A stretch of 64,000 bases of DNA from NCBI GenBank assembly GCA_013396525.1, contig VWYX01000287.1, positions 609,512 to 673,511 on the forward strand, read 5' to 3'. Positions within the stretch are counted from its first letter, which is position 1; each line of letters begins with the position of its first letter. The notes beneath the pieces were generated by a model that saw nothing but the letters and a program-made list of their open reading frames with translations, ran no database searches and was not told the DNA's origin. Below, piece by piece: positions 50,301-62,416 of this stretch. The translations under genes and the position numbers were made by a program. This DNA is from Chaetorhynchus papuensis. Its lineage: Eukaryota > Chordata > Aves > Passeriformes > Rhipiduridae.

Positions 50301-53300
50301 GAGAGGGACATTACAAAGATTTTTCAACAGAAAATCCTCATGTGATTTTTTTAATAACAAAAAAAATTCATAAAGAATAATTGTAGTTACTGAATTATAA
50401 CTAATAGTACTATAGTTATGTGAATCACAAATTCATTAATCATAGCTGATGATTTATAGAAAGAAGACTTTGAAATGTTTATTAACTCCTTCTTTACCTC
50501 TTTATGACATGAATCTTGCTATTAATAGTCTTGTGCTAACAACACTCTTGTAATGTGAAAAGTTACCTGACATCATTTGAAGTGAGATACCGTGCCATTA
50601 AAGTCTTACAGCCAGAGCCTTTTCACTTCTAATGGAAAAATCTTCAGGAATCTTGGATCACTTTTTGAGACACTCAAAAAGGTGGCCTTGGAGGCACCAA
50701 TGTTTACTCTGCTTTTGCTGACTCTAAACCAAGAGGACAAGAGCCAGAAAGCAATGGAAGGATTGGGTATGTGCAGGAAGAAGTAGCTCCCATAACTGTG
50801 CAAAAGAACTCAGTATCTCCTGAAACACTAGTTCAAGGCAGTGGTGACTGAGATGCTGCATGTCCTTGTCCATCCTCCCCAATACTGAGGGAGACAGATG
50901 TCTCAGTGCTTGCCAGCACAGGTCTGACACCTTGGGTTAGTGATGTGCTACTCCTTTTGATGCTCTTAGGGGAATAAAAGAGCTATGCCAGCAGTTGTGG
51001 GAAGAATTCTCTGACATGAGGGAAGATGGAATGACGAAGAGGAAAGGGAAAGAGCGAAGTGGAAAAAAAAGCTGCAACTACGTAATGGGTTCTCCACTTT
51101 TTGTAGGCAAAGCTCAGGAAACAACCAAGAGAATAAGGACCCTAGATGGAGTGCCAAGCTGGTGTAAAAAGGCTCTGCACATCAAAAACAAGAAGTAGAC
51201 ATGGACTCTGGAATTTAAATATTTAAGTACCATAATTCCACACAGTTTACAGTATGGACAGGATGGTGAAAGGAGTGGGTTCTGTCTGCTTATTGACCTA
51301 GCATCTCACTTCACCCAGTGTTTATATGACTACATTTCCTTATTGAATAGTTAATAATATGCAGTCTTATATAATATAGTGAGCTATCAGAAAACTAACT
51401 AATTAGTTCTAACTTTAATTACATACATATTTGGCTCATCAAGGGCAATATAGCAATTGGGGCAATATATGAGTTAGTGTGGATTTATATAAGTAAGGGC
51501 TAGTTAAGGGTTGAGAAATTTTAGGAACACTACAGCAAAACAGTTGGCAGGGGAGAGATTTATGTGCCTTTATGAAAAAATGCAATGTAAATTGCCTAGG
51601 AGCTTTACACATCTAATTCTGCATCATTATTAAATTGAAAGGCTTACTGAGTTTCAAAAGTGTACATGACAGGGAAGGTGAGGGGAGCTGAGAAACTAGA
51701 TTTAATAAAATAAATCACATCTGAATGTCTAAATCGTGGAGATCGGTTCAGACTTCTTCCTTTTTAATAAAGGATTTAAATAAAAGAAAGAGTCAGTTTT
51801 GTTCCAAAAGCTATGTTTCAAAGGCTAATAGATTTCTAGAAAAAAGTAAGGACCCTTGGATGAAAAGTGTTATAACTTATGAAGAATTAGCGTGACTGCT
51901 GTTGTAACCATTTTCTTCAGGTTTTTGAATACAAACTTTTGTTTGCCTACCTTCACAGCTGATGTAGAAGTTGTTTTTTTTTCCTGGGAACACATCCTGG
52001 ACCGACAGACTTAGAAGTCTGAGTTCTGTACACATTTTCTGCTGTGTAAACATGCAAATATGTGTGACCAGCTTGTGGTGGTTGTAAATTTTCATCAGGC
52101 TTCCCACAGATAATTTTAAGTGCTTTCACTCTGGTTTTGGCAAGGGAGCTCTCCTCTGTTCTTATAGCAGTTGCACAGCTGAAATAATATAAGAGACCAT
52201 TGCAAAAGCAAATGCTTACAATGGATTTTCTCCTACTGTTCAGAAACAAAAGTGAAGGCCAGTGTGAGCAGTAGGAGGTCAACCTATCTTTATTTGGTTT
52301 AATTCTGTCTGAGTTGTATCCTGTAAAACCTAATGAAAACTCAATATTGTCAGCATGGTGTGGCAAACTATTCAACAACTTGAACTTAGAAAGTTCTAAA
52401 TGATTGATCCTTTCTTCTACATGCTCTACATAAGTGCCAGCCAAATGTATTAAAATTTGTTAGAAACCAAACAGGAAAGATTCCCCCATGCAGTTTCCTC
52501 CACTTGTTTACATACGACTTTAATTCTTAGAAAAGAGAAAAACAAAGCAAATGAAATCACAGACAGGATGAAAAATGCATCTTGGCAACAACTCTCAAAC
52601 TTAGAGCAACATGAGTTCATTCTTCTAATATTATTTTTAAAAGATGTCCTGTCTGTCTGTTTTGCCATTTAAAAGTTTTATCTTGAACCACTTCTTCTGG
52701 CAAATCACAGATTGAAACTCAGACTTCAAATCATACAAGAGGTTTGTGCTTTATCTCTTTGCCATGGTTTCTTTTACAGTTCATGAAATGTCATCACCTC
52801 TGGAGACTGCTTACTTAACCTAAATGAGGGCAGCCACCTGCACTGAATTCCTGACTAATTGGCCATGTCCTTCCTTTATTCCTTCTTCAGCTGGTAATTG
52901 CCTCTTCAGCGCACACTAATTCATTGCATTAGTCAACATATTTATTTGCTTGACTAAACTCACAAAATATTATTTTTATAGTAAACAAAGGATATTATTT
53001 AAATTTTATTTACTACCACCAGGGTCCCATGTTTTGCTTCAACCAGTAGCATGGAATTTGCAAATATTTCTTATATTTTTTCTGAAAGATTACTTTTTCT
53101 GCTCCTGTTTTTCTACACACCCAATTGGTCTGCTAGGGGAAAAAAGCCACTTTCTGCAGCTATCAGAAAGAACTGCATACCTTTTTTTTTCTTTTTAAAA
53201 TGGTGCTAACATTATGTTACATTTCTTTCTCTCACTAGAACACACTAGAATAAAACTGAAAACAGGATACCTTGATCATCTTTGAAAAGAAGGTCAAGCA

Positions 53301-53700
53301 AACTGTCAAGGAATTTTGTGAAGGAGAAAATCAATGGATATTTTTTCTGAAAGTTCTTATGGCTATAGCAGATGGACAAAATACTGTGTTAGCTTGCATG
53401 TGTCTATTTGACAGTAAATGAAACATGGCATATAATTAAATGATGATTTCAAATTTGATTCTAAAGTATAATCTTTTAGATTAGAAAACGTAACAAAATG
53501 GATCTTGATAAAGGTCATACTGTTTTATACTTTCTGCCAATATAGGTCAATAGAGCTGGTAGCTGGTGGTAGGTAACATAGCCACAACACTCTTTCATGC
53601 TCATTTTTGTACCCTTGAGTGATCTTGGCCAGATTTTACAAAGTGACTTTAAGGAAAAAGTTCAGTTTCTTACACACATTTTTAGTTACATTCTTTCTTA
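47399..53700. other. Non-coding stretch
   Basis: No gene with credible support. The longest gap-free frame outside CR1 in the window, 163 codons on the minus strand at 51953-52444, lies here, but it has no recognisable domain. 48480-49200 and 50580-51200 are slightly GC-richer and may be old unrecognised repeats. Confidence 0.5.
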
Positions 53701-53959
53701 ACTGGGCTGTCTGTCAATGACCTCAACCCTGCTTTATCAATCAATAGAGGCAGTGAGCAAACCCAGTAGCCGGTGACGAAGGTCAAAAGAGAATTTTTCA
53801 TCCCCTGTCTTATTAGTGTATGCTCCCTCAGGTGTGGTTTTGACATGTCGCAGAGCTCGTTTCCCCACAGCTGCTTGAGTCACTGCACCAGCCGTGTCAG
53901 AGGCCTCCAGCCAGCCAGACCTTCTGTTGGTAAATGCATCTCACCAGGTCTCAGGTTAA

Positions 53960-54905
53960 CAAGAGTGTCTGACGACTCTCTGTGAGACTGGGACTTGCAA
54001 TCATTCTTTTCACAAAAGCTGTGCAACTGTCAGTGAACTGTGTGAAGGAACGACGGGAGGAGGTGAACAGGCTGTGCATGAGAAATTGATATGTTGTTCT
54101 CAGAGATGCTACAAACCTCAGGAGCCTCCAACCTCCACTGTAGCAGAGATGCAGGTGAACTCGGAACCCTGTCAAGTGGTTAATCAAGGATCTCTTGAAC
54201 ATGAAAGCTGGAAGATTGTCAGTGCCCATACCAGAAGGAAGGCTCCTCCTTTTCCTGAAAACTTGGCAATGACAAGTAGGACTGGCATTTTTGCAACAGG
54301 TATGAGGCTCTGAATCTCGGAGAGTTTTGCCACAGACAGTTTTACCTGAGAGGTGAACAAAGGTGCTTTGGGGATAGGGGGACCACATAGGGCAACACAG
54401 TCTACCCCTTGCATCATGGCCTCTGTTAAGAGGAAAAAAAAGGTAGTTATCATAGGTGACTCCCTTCTCAAGGAAATAGAGGGCACAATATTCAGACATG
54501 AAATTGTCTAGCAGGGGCTCAGATATGGGTCACTACTAGAAAACTGTCCAGTCTGTTACAGCCCTCTGATTATTATCCAAAATTGGTGAGAAAACAAAGA
54601 GAAGTCTGAGGGCAAAAGAGATTTGAAGACCTTGGGACAATTGGCTGAAGGAACGAGAGCACAGGTAGTGTTTTCCTCAATCTTTCCAGTAGCAGGGAAG
54701 AATATTGAAAGGAACAGGCAGACTCCTCAGACTAACACAAGGCTCCAAGGTTGATGCCATTGGAAAAACTGGGGTTTTGGCCATGGGATGGTCTGTACTA
54801 CACCAGGTCAACTACTGTTGCCTCATGCGTGCACCTTCCTCAGAAAGGAAAAAAAAGGTTTTGGCGTAGGAGCTAGCAGAGCTCATTGATAGGGCTTTAA
54901 ACCAG
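53960..54905 (+). pseudogene. CR1 ORF1 remnant (SGNH esterase-like)
   Basis: In CR1 elements ORF1 encodes an RNA-binding/chaperone protein whose C-terminal half is an SGNH/GDSL-type esterase. Here a charged segment near 54035-54085 (KERREEVNRLC) and a linker with ESWKIVSAHTRRKAPP at about 54199-54246 precede the motif VVIIGDSLL at 54443-54469. The GDS at 54455-54463 is the esterase nucleophile block. An in-frame TAG follows at 54509-54511. Further on, the His block survives as CVHL (54826-54837), where the expected Asp seems lost. ELAELI-type coding ahead of the ORF1 stop can be traced near 54870-54890 in a shifted frame. Multiple lesions make this a dead copy. Confidence 0.75.
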
Positions 54906-55029
54906 ACTGGAAGAGGCAAAGGGGCAAAATCAGGCTTGACAGTGATAAGCAATGGGATGGAAAATAAAAACTTGAGGAACTGAGCACTACTGGGATCCCT
55001 CAAGCTGTGTCAGGTAAAATGAGCCACAC

Positions 55030-55676
55030 CTAAAATGTTCATGCAGCATGAGGAACAAATAAGAGGAGCTGGAAGGTTTGTCCCAGTCTCAGAGATATGA
55101 CAACACTGGCATAAGTGAAACCTGGTGGGATGAGTCCTGTGACTGAAGAGCCATGTTGGATGGCAGGGCAGGTGAGGTGGGGGTGTGTTGTTGTATGTAA
55201 TAGAAGGGCTGTATGGAGCTTACAGTTGGAAAAGGCCGGGCTGAGAGCCACTGAGTAAGGATTAAGGGACAAGTAAATAATGCAGATTATCGTGGGAGTC
55301 TGCTGTGGACCTCCCAGCCAGGACAATGAATACTTCAAGGAATTAAAGGACACTTCCAAATCAACGGCCCTTGACTTTATGGGAGACATCAAATTGCTGG
55401 GTATTAAATGTTAACACCACACAGCTGGCACAAACAGGTCCGGAAGACAAGGACATAGGCAAGCCAGAGGTGTTTAATTCTTTGTTTGCCTCTGTCTTCG
55501 ACACTGGGGATGGGTTAAGGGGGTTCCAGTGCCCTGTGCTTGAGTACTATGGCAGTGAGAATGATAAAGTCCCAGTAAACCCTAAAGTTGTGCTGGATCT
55601 GATGCTCCAGCTGGATCCCTAGAGGTCCATGGGACCTGATGGGCTTCATCTGAGAACGCTTCAAAAGCTGGCTAAT
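55030..55676 (+). pseudogene. CR1 ORF2 remnant (APE endonuclease and EN-RT linker)
   Basis: ORF2 of CR1 carries an apurinic-type endonuclease followed by a reverse transcriptase. Frame 1 reads GISETWWDESCD at 55108-55143; the Glu of SETWWD is the endonuclease metal-site residue. A TGA follows directly at 55144. Endonuclease-type sequence continues in shifting frames to about 55436. The text then jumps to the linker: EDKDIGKPEVFNSLFASVFD, VPVNPKVVLDLMLQLDP and, after a TAG at 55621, SMGPDGLH (55630-55653). So a few hundred bases between endonuclease and linker are deleted at about 55437. No RT catalytic motif is present. Confidence 0.8.
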
Positions 55677-56127
55677 CAGAGAATCACCGAATGGGTAAGG
55701 TTGGAAGGGATCACTGTGAAGTCATCTGGTCCAACCTCCCTACTCAAGAAGGGTCATCCCAGTGCACATTGCACAGAACTGTGTCCAGATGGTTCTTGAA
55801 TAGTGAGGGAGGCTCCACAACCTCTCTGAGCAATATGTTCCAGTGCGTGGTCACCCACACAATAAAGAAATTTTACCTCATAATCAGGCGAAACTTCTTG
55901 TGCATCAATTTCTGGCTATTGCCTGTTGTCCTATTTCTCAGCACCACAGAGAAGAGCCTGGCTCCATCCTCTTGACTCTCTCTTCAGATACTTATAGACA
56001 TTGATGAGTTTTCCTCTTAGTCTTCCGTTCTCAAGTCTGAAGACTCTCTGAGCAGAGAGGCCCTGCTCTCTCACCAATCCTTGTAAGAGGTGGTCCAGTC
56101 CCTCAATTATCTTTGTTGCCCTCAGGC
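55677..56127 (-). mobile_element. CR1 LINE 3' end inserted antisense into older CR1
   Basis: The left end is the reversed CR1 tail (AGAGAATCACCGAATGGGTAAGG), followed by GGAAGGGATCACTG, TCATCTGGTCCAACCTCC, CCTCTCTGAGCAATATGTTCCAG, and then the RT-side antisense text to CTTTGTTGCCCTCAGG. It is 5'-truncated, as usual for LINEs, and interrupts the plus-strand CR1 just after its SMGPDG linker. Confidence 0.85.
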
Positions 56128-56139
56128 ACATTGTGTTTC

Positions 56140-56222
56140 TTGGGACTGTCCTGTGCAGGGCCAGGAGTTGTTTGATGATCTTTGTGGGTCCCTTCCAACT
56201 GAGGATATTCTATGATTATCAT
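56140..56222 (+). mobile_element. CR1 3' tail (plus strand)
   Basis: CTGTGCAGGGCCAGGAGTTG, GATGATCTTTGTGGGTCCC, TTCCAACTGAGGATATTC and TATGATTATCATG are the standard end of a CR1 subfamily. It could be the 3' end of the interrupted element after loss of its RT region, or a separate truncated insertion. Confidence 0.8.
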
Positions 56223-59200
56223 GTTTGTCAGAACTGTAATGAACATCCCCTACATGGAATTGCTATTTGACTTGGGCTTGACTGTAGCTTTGCCCTGGAC
56301 ATGGGTCATCAGACTGCTGTGTACTGCAAGATGAAAATTGTTACCATTTGCTCCCGTTTGTTTTGCAGGGAGGATACCCTGGGACAAGCCAGCTAACTAC
56401 AGCAGCCTTTGCAAGATTATGCTCTTACAACAGCCTGCACACACTGGCATGAACCCTTGCACAAAGAGCATAAGCAGTGCCCTGAGGCTTCTGTTATTCT
56501 TGTCTGGAGAACTGAAACATTACTAATGCGAGGTGCAATGCACATGCTTTTTACTCCCTTGTCTGGCTATTGAAAATATGCCATAATTTTCCCTTTCCAG
56601 AGGCCTAGATTCAGAGGAGAAAGATAGGGCCAGATCCACGCAAGCATGTAGGCAGGCTGATAACAGGCCTTTCCTACTTTTTCACAGCATTTTCTCATGA
56701 GCAGAATTCATAAATCCAATTTGACAATGTGAGAGGAATTTATAACACATATAACAGTCCACAGGATTAGATTAAGATAATTTATAGCATATTATGAAGA
56801 CCTAATTGCAAGGAAGACTTTCACTTTCCCAAAATATTCTCATTAGGAAATAAATATATTTTTTGCAATTTTATATCAAGAATTTATTTTAATGGCTTAA
56901 ATCATAATATAATCAACAATAGGAGATAACTGTACATTTCAAAATAATATTAAAAATTACTAACTCTCTTCTTGACTCAGGTGCTTTAGCAAATTTAGTA
57001 ATTTGGCTGTGCAAGTTATCCAAACTCAGGCTCAACTTTTTCTTCCAAAAAGTAGCTAGAGGAGTCTGGCAGGCACTCACCATTTATATTTAATTGATTC
57101 AGTTGCTTAGTTGTTACAGTGTTTTTCAAGGAGGTGAAAAATCTCCCCATGAAAGGAACTGACTCACATCTCTCTTGTCCCTCAGCAGAGTGCCTGGTTG
57201 CAAGCTATAAAGGAAAAGGTGACTATCCTTCTCTTCACCATACATACCAGTATAGCAGAAAGCAAATTTCAAAGGGGAGAGATTGAATGAATAAGCAAAT
57301 GGGAGCATAACTCCATGACCCAGAAAGGCCACTTCTTGGCAAGGGAAGTTTTGAGTCTAATACGTGGTCGTAACATTATTTATTCATTTTATCCAGTGTT
57401 TTTTTCAATGCAAAATGCAGAAACAATCTCAGACTTCTGTGCTGTGATGCTATACCCTTGTCTGTATCAAAGCTACTCTAAAGTAGCTTCTATTTTTTTA
57501 CATAAATACAAATGACTGCAGCACTGATTTATCTTTAAGCTGCCTGTCTCTCCTCGGGCATTGTCTGGAGAACCTGGATGCGTAACTCAAGGCTCTGAGA
57601 ATCCCCTAAACAATAATGCTCAGGTACCGCAGTGTTCAGTGATGAGACAGCCAAGTGTTGCAGCTCCAGCTCTGTATGAATAACCATAACTGATGTAAAC
57701 AGATAGACAAAGTAGCTCTTAGCAAACCAGCATAGTATATCTACTCTCTGCTTATCCATTGTAGCAGCAGGACAACAAGCACAGCCATACTTCTATGAAG
57801 AGCACTGGGTACCTGTCTATAAAAAAAAAACCAAAACCAAAACATCTATGAACAAGTAACACAGCAACTGTAGAAAGCTCCAAGATATTTTAACTGGAGC
57901 TGGTGACATATTCAGTTCTTACACTACAGCATAAATAGCTTTTCTCTTTTTATTTTTTTTTTTTTCTGTATAAGGCACAAAAGCTACTTCAGCATTTTCC
58001 TTAGTTCTCAGTGTTTTTTCTTAGTATCTCAGTGTTGTCACTTCTGATATCATATAACCAGCTGTATATACACTATTTGTTGCTGGAGGCACTGCAGACT
58101 CTTGGGAAATAAGAAGTAGAATCAAGGGTTTCCTCTTCCTGGGAAGATGGTAATCAATTTTAATTGAGAAAAGATAAAATAACTGGTGCACAAACTTACT
58201 AAATCCTAAAGTTTTTTTAATGGGACTGCATTATGGAAGAAGTTTTACAGAAGTCTAGTATAGAATCAGACAGGAATCTTCCCTTCCACTGAACTTTGGC
58301 ATATCATATGGTTAGTGTCTGCACAGAAACAGAGACAGAAAACGTTAATATCAGATATACGACTTACATAAATTTTCACACAGAAAATACTTCAGAAAAC
58401 ATAATAACATTACCAAATCAAACCATTAGAAGCTAGAGAAAAAAAAAGTCCACCTGGGATACTGTAAATTAATCCTAAAAATTTGTGCTTTATATGCTAC
58501 TCAATATGCCTCAATTAGATGATCATACACTACTATTTTGAAAGAGCTCTTGCTTCACTCAATACTCGCATTTAATATCACCAGTATTCAGAAAAGTATC
58601 TGTTTCTCAGAGTATATTTTGTCTTACCTGTTGGTATGAAATTTCCTTCCTCTATTTTTGCCTCTATATATGTTGAGGTGCTGAAATGGTTTAGTTCTAG
58701 AGGAGTACACTGTATCTGGTTCAGGTGAAAGTGAATACAGCTTAACACACCTTACCCTGAAACCTCCTACACTCACATGTACATGCTGATATTTTCAGAA
58801 AGTCTGATGATATGATCAAGATGAAGAAGATTCACGGTGTTACATTACATGCAAATAAACCAGTGGACGATGTTATAAAATAATTTCATATTACACATCT
58901 CAGCTTACAATGCTGGGCAAATTTAAAAATTGTAACTTAATATAAAAAATTTTAAAAATTAAATTGGGAATATTCCACATAGCTGAAATACTAATTACAA
59001 GTTCCATAGCAGGTTTTTCTATTCATAATTTTGTTCACATTGACTTGTATGGAGGCACAGTATGTTACACTGTCTTAAGATGAACTTCAACAAAACTCCT
59101 GCATATCTCTTCCTTAATGTGATTTCATAGAGCTATAAACCTTCTATGACAGACTTAAGAGTTCAGTTTTAAAATCGAGCCAGAAGCCTAAATTTTATGT

Positions 59201-60705
59201 TTTCTGTTAATGGTGTGAGTACTTCTTAGGCTATGATAGCTTCTCATCAGCTTGGTTTAAAAGTACTCAACTTTCATGATTTCTCTTGGAAATTAGCTTT
59301 TTGCTGTGGACACAGGTGTCTTGTGTCTTGCTAATCCACTTGTATTCCTCTTGTGTTCCACATCTTTTAATCACAGGCTAGGATGCATCTTCACTATAGC
59401 AGATCATCTCTTTCTACAAGTTGCCCTTTTGCAGAACTAATGTGACAGCTAAAGATATGTCTTGTGGGTGTTTGTAACATTTCATCATCTTGCCTTTCAT
59501 CCATACACTGTATTTCAACTAGCCATAATAATAACTCTGGGCCATCTTTTATCTAAATATATATCAGATGCTCAAAGCTGTATTAGCTGGCCTATGTTCC
59601 ATTATATGGTGTGGAATAGTGCTTTAAGGTCTCAGGGTCTAGGACCTGACTCTGCAAATTTATGCCCAGAAGTGCATGAAAGAAAATGACCTTGGGATTA
59701 ATTGAGATGCTTAACATAGCAAAAAATAGTTTAGTTTTGTTTTGAGTTGGATCTTCGTTTGGATGTCTTAGTCTTCTTAAAATCTTCCTTGTTGTGTACT
59801 CTGTGTAACTTTCTCATCCATCACAGAGTCTTGAGGCAGAGGTGGCCATGGTAGAAGAGATCGACAGAGATCAGTGTTTTGTTGAAAATATTGATACTGG
59901 TCTTGACAGGTTTTCTTTCAGATCATTCCCAGAACAGGACTTCTTTTTCTTTATGTTGATACTCAAACCAAGATTCTCAGCAATATAATGAAAATAGTAA
60001 TATGTTTTGTATCTTTTTTTTTTTTTTTTTGCAAAGAGTACATTGGTTGTTGGAAAGTGGTTGCTGGAAATAGCAGATCACTTGGAATTTTGAGCATCAT
60101 ACATGACCTTTAACATCTGGTTAGGAGTAAGGTCTCTGAAAATTGAGAGTTTTCTCATTGGAGATCTCCTGTCTTTAAGTGCAGAAAGCAGCATTCTTCT
60201 CAGCATATGTAATTTATAAAGGAGTACCAGTCAAGCATTTTTATCCACGCCATAATAAAGGGGTATCATTCTTCAAAATTCCAGTCCTCAGTAATTGTGC
60301 ATTATCATTATTCCCCAATATGATTAATATTTCATTTCCTGAAGCTGAATTGCTGAAGAGAAACAGCAGTTGATCTAATCAATATAGATAATACCTGATC
60401 ATAATGGTTATGGAAAAATACGAAAGGAATATTAGCACCTTAGCTCATTATTTCTTGGAATTTACATTCAACTTGCATTCTAGTATCTTATCTAGGTGAA
60501 AAGTAATTCCAGATTTTTAATGCTCATCTTCTAACCTACCTATTCAGTGGGAAATGCAGAATTTTTTTAAAGTAAAATTTCATAAGATGATTTCTCTGTG
60601 TAAACTTAGGTCAATTTTGTAGTGTTCAAGCTCACAATACAGGAGTACCATGTACCTTTCAAACTTCGTGTCAGTGTTACAAAGTAATTCCACATCCCAA
60701 CAGAC
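56223..60705. other. Unique AT-rich non-coding stretch
   Basis: No gene or mobile element recognised. Low-complexity items are an A/C tract (57819-57842) and T-runs (57948-57965, 60015-60031). Confidence 0.6.
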
Positions 60706-60854
60706 TTAATTCAGTTAAATCTAAGGAAATCTGCATTACCATGTGTTTATGTAGGTGGCTATAGACATGTTTATAAGCATTAATTCAGTTGAATCTAAGG
60801 AAATCTGCATTACCATGTGTTTATGTAGGTGGCTATAGACATGTTTATAAGCAT
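60706..60854. repeat. 74-bp tandem duplication, two units
   Basis: The unit starting TTAATTCAGTTAAATC and ending TTTATAAGCAT occurs at 60706-60779 and 60780-60854, with one substitution seen (AAATC against GAATC near the start). No transposon is involved as far as I can see. Confidence 0.95.
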
Positions 60855-62376
60855 CTAATTAATACAGTGGGTGGAGCATATCAAATGACTGAGCGGCCAA
60901 AAAAGTTGACTTCCAGAATAGCATTCAAAACATAGTCACCTAATATAGTCACAGTATCAGAACATATCTTGTTTGGCTGTCTAGAGTCACTCAAGACAGG
61001 AGTGTGTTTCCCCTTTGACCCATAGAATACCTGCCACATAGATATCTCAGGTGATATTGGGCCTTTCAAGCAGCACTAGTTGTAAACAACTAATAGATAT
61101 TTTCAGACTCCTGCCATTAGCGTGAGTCTATTAACTAGCTCTTGTACAGAAACCTACAAGTAGTATCTGAAGTTTAGTCTTAACCTCAAGTCAAATCCAT
61201 CCTCGGAGCTCAACTTGAGACCGGGGGAAGCTTGAACCCTTATGGAGTGTCAGGTGAAGACTACATGGAAAACACACTGATAAGCACCACCATCACCCCC
61301 CAAAACCCATCTCAAATTATCCTCCATGTAGACCTCCAAACACCTTAATAAATCCTACAATTTTCCAACATTAATTTCTTTCTTTGTTTCAACAGGAGTT
61401 TCACAACTGGATGACAGTGGGAGAGCACGTAGGCTTGCCTGGGCTCTTCATGTTCTCCTACTCAATGACAGAAGAAAGTTAGGTAATCTATAAATTATAC
61501 CGTAAAGTAGGCAAAGAGAAGTGACACAAAGACAATGAAATTAAAATTAAAGCTGTGTCCCTTGTGTTCAAGGTAAACTGAGACCTGTGCCCATATTTCG
61601 CAGAATGCGTAGTTCAGAGCATTATGGCTGTGTAGGTATCTGCTGGTTTTAGGTGAAAGAAGTTGTATTCCAGCTGAAAGCACACTAAGGGCTCATTTTC
61701 CAGTGACAGTGTTAATATTGCAGGATATCACTCCCAGATACTTGCTGTAAAAAGGATAGGAACACAAGGAATGAATGCCCTTTGGATGCAGAGTGAAAAA
61801 ACAATCTAATTATGCTGCTCAAGGTCTGCTGAGAAAATGGAATAGACACATCAGCATAATTTAAACTACCTTCTATTTATCAGCACTTCCAGCCATCATT
61901 TTGCTGGCCTTGCCCCATTAATACAGATAACATTTTTATGTAGCTCAAAGTTCTTCTCTTGTTGACTCATGCTTTTTCTTTGAAGCAAAAATGAAATTAA
62001 GGGTTTATCAATATGGAATATGGCTCCATTTCTAGTATCTTGTGCTTTTTGAGAGATTTCAAGTTTTCTGCAGGGACATCTCAGGAGGTAGAATACTTAA
62101 TATTCCCAGCTGTACTTTCAACTCTACCCCTAGTACTACAGTTTTAGTGCTATACTCCCCTAGTACTTTATTGCTGCTTTATCAGCATCCTCAAACTTTA
62201 CAAAATGTCAAAAATATTTTATGAGTTTTTGGGCTAATCAAAACACCATAGCTGCCTTCTCAGCAGGAAAGTAAGTAAATCACCTCATTTCTTGTCTTGT
62301 TGTTGATCCTTAGAGGTCTCTCTCTTTGTTGTTTCACATACATTTTCCAAACTTCTCCAGGTCTGCTTAAATTCAA
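60855..62376. other. Unique non-coding stretch
   Basis: No gene recognised. 61830-61990 has conserved-element-like texture (see findings). Confidence 0.55.
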
Positions 62377-62416
62377 GTCCAGATACATTCCTTAAATGTC
62401 AGGAATGTATCTGGAC
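62377..62416. repeat. Perfect 16-bp inverted repeat with 8-nt loop
   Basis: GTCCAGATACATTCCT (62377-62392) and AGGAATGTATCTGGAC (62401-62416) are exact reverse complements separated by TAAATGTC. As RNA it would form a stable hairpin, though the stem is shorter than that of a typical microRNA precursor. Confidence 0.95.

Larger units (their letters stand above)
53780..55676 (+). mobile_element. Old, 3'-incomplete CR1 LINE with ORF1 and ORF2 remnants
   Basis: This plus-strand CR1 keeps pieces of both open reading frames in the normal order, broken by stops and frame changes. ORF1-type sequence covers roughly 53960-54900, and ORF2 endonuclease and linker sequence covers 55030-55676. The reverse-transcriptase domain is missing: at 55677 the element is interrupted by an antisense CR1. 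The left boundary is approximate because the 5' untranslated end is hard to define. It cannot be active. Confidence 0.85.

Noticed and set aside
53951..54499. 182-codon minus-strand open frame
   Set aside because: It lies antisense to the CR1 ORF1 remnant; the plus strand explains the sequence and the minus frame has no recognisable protein.
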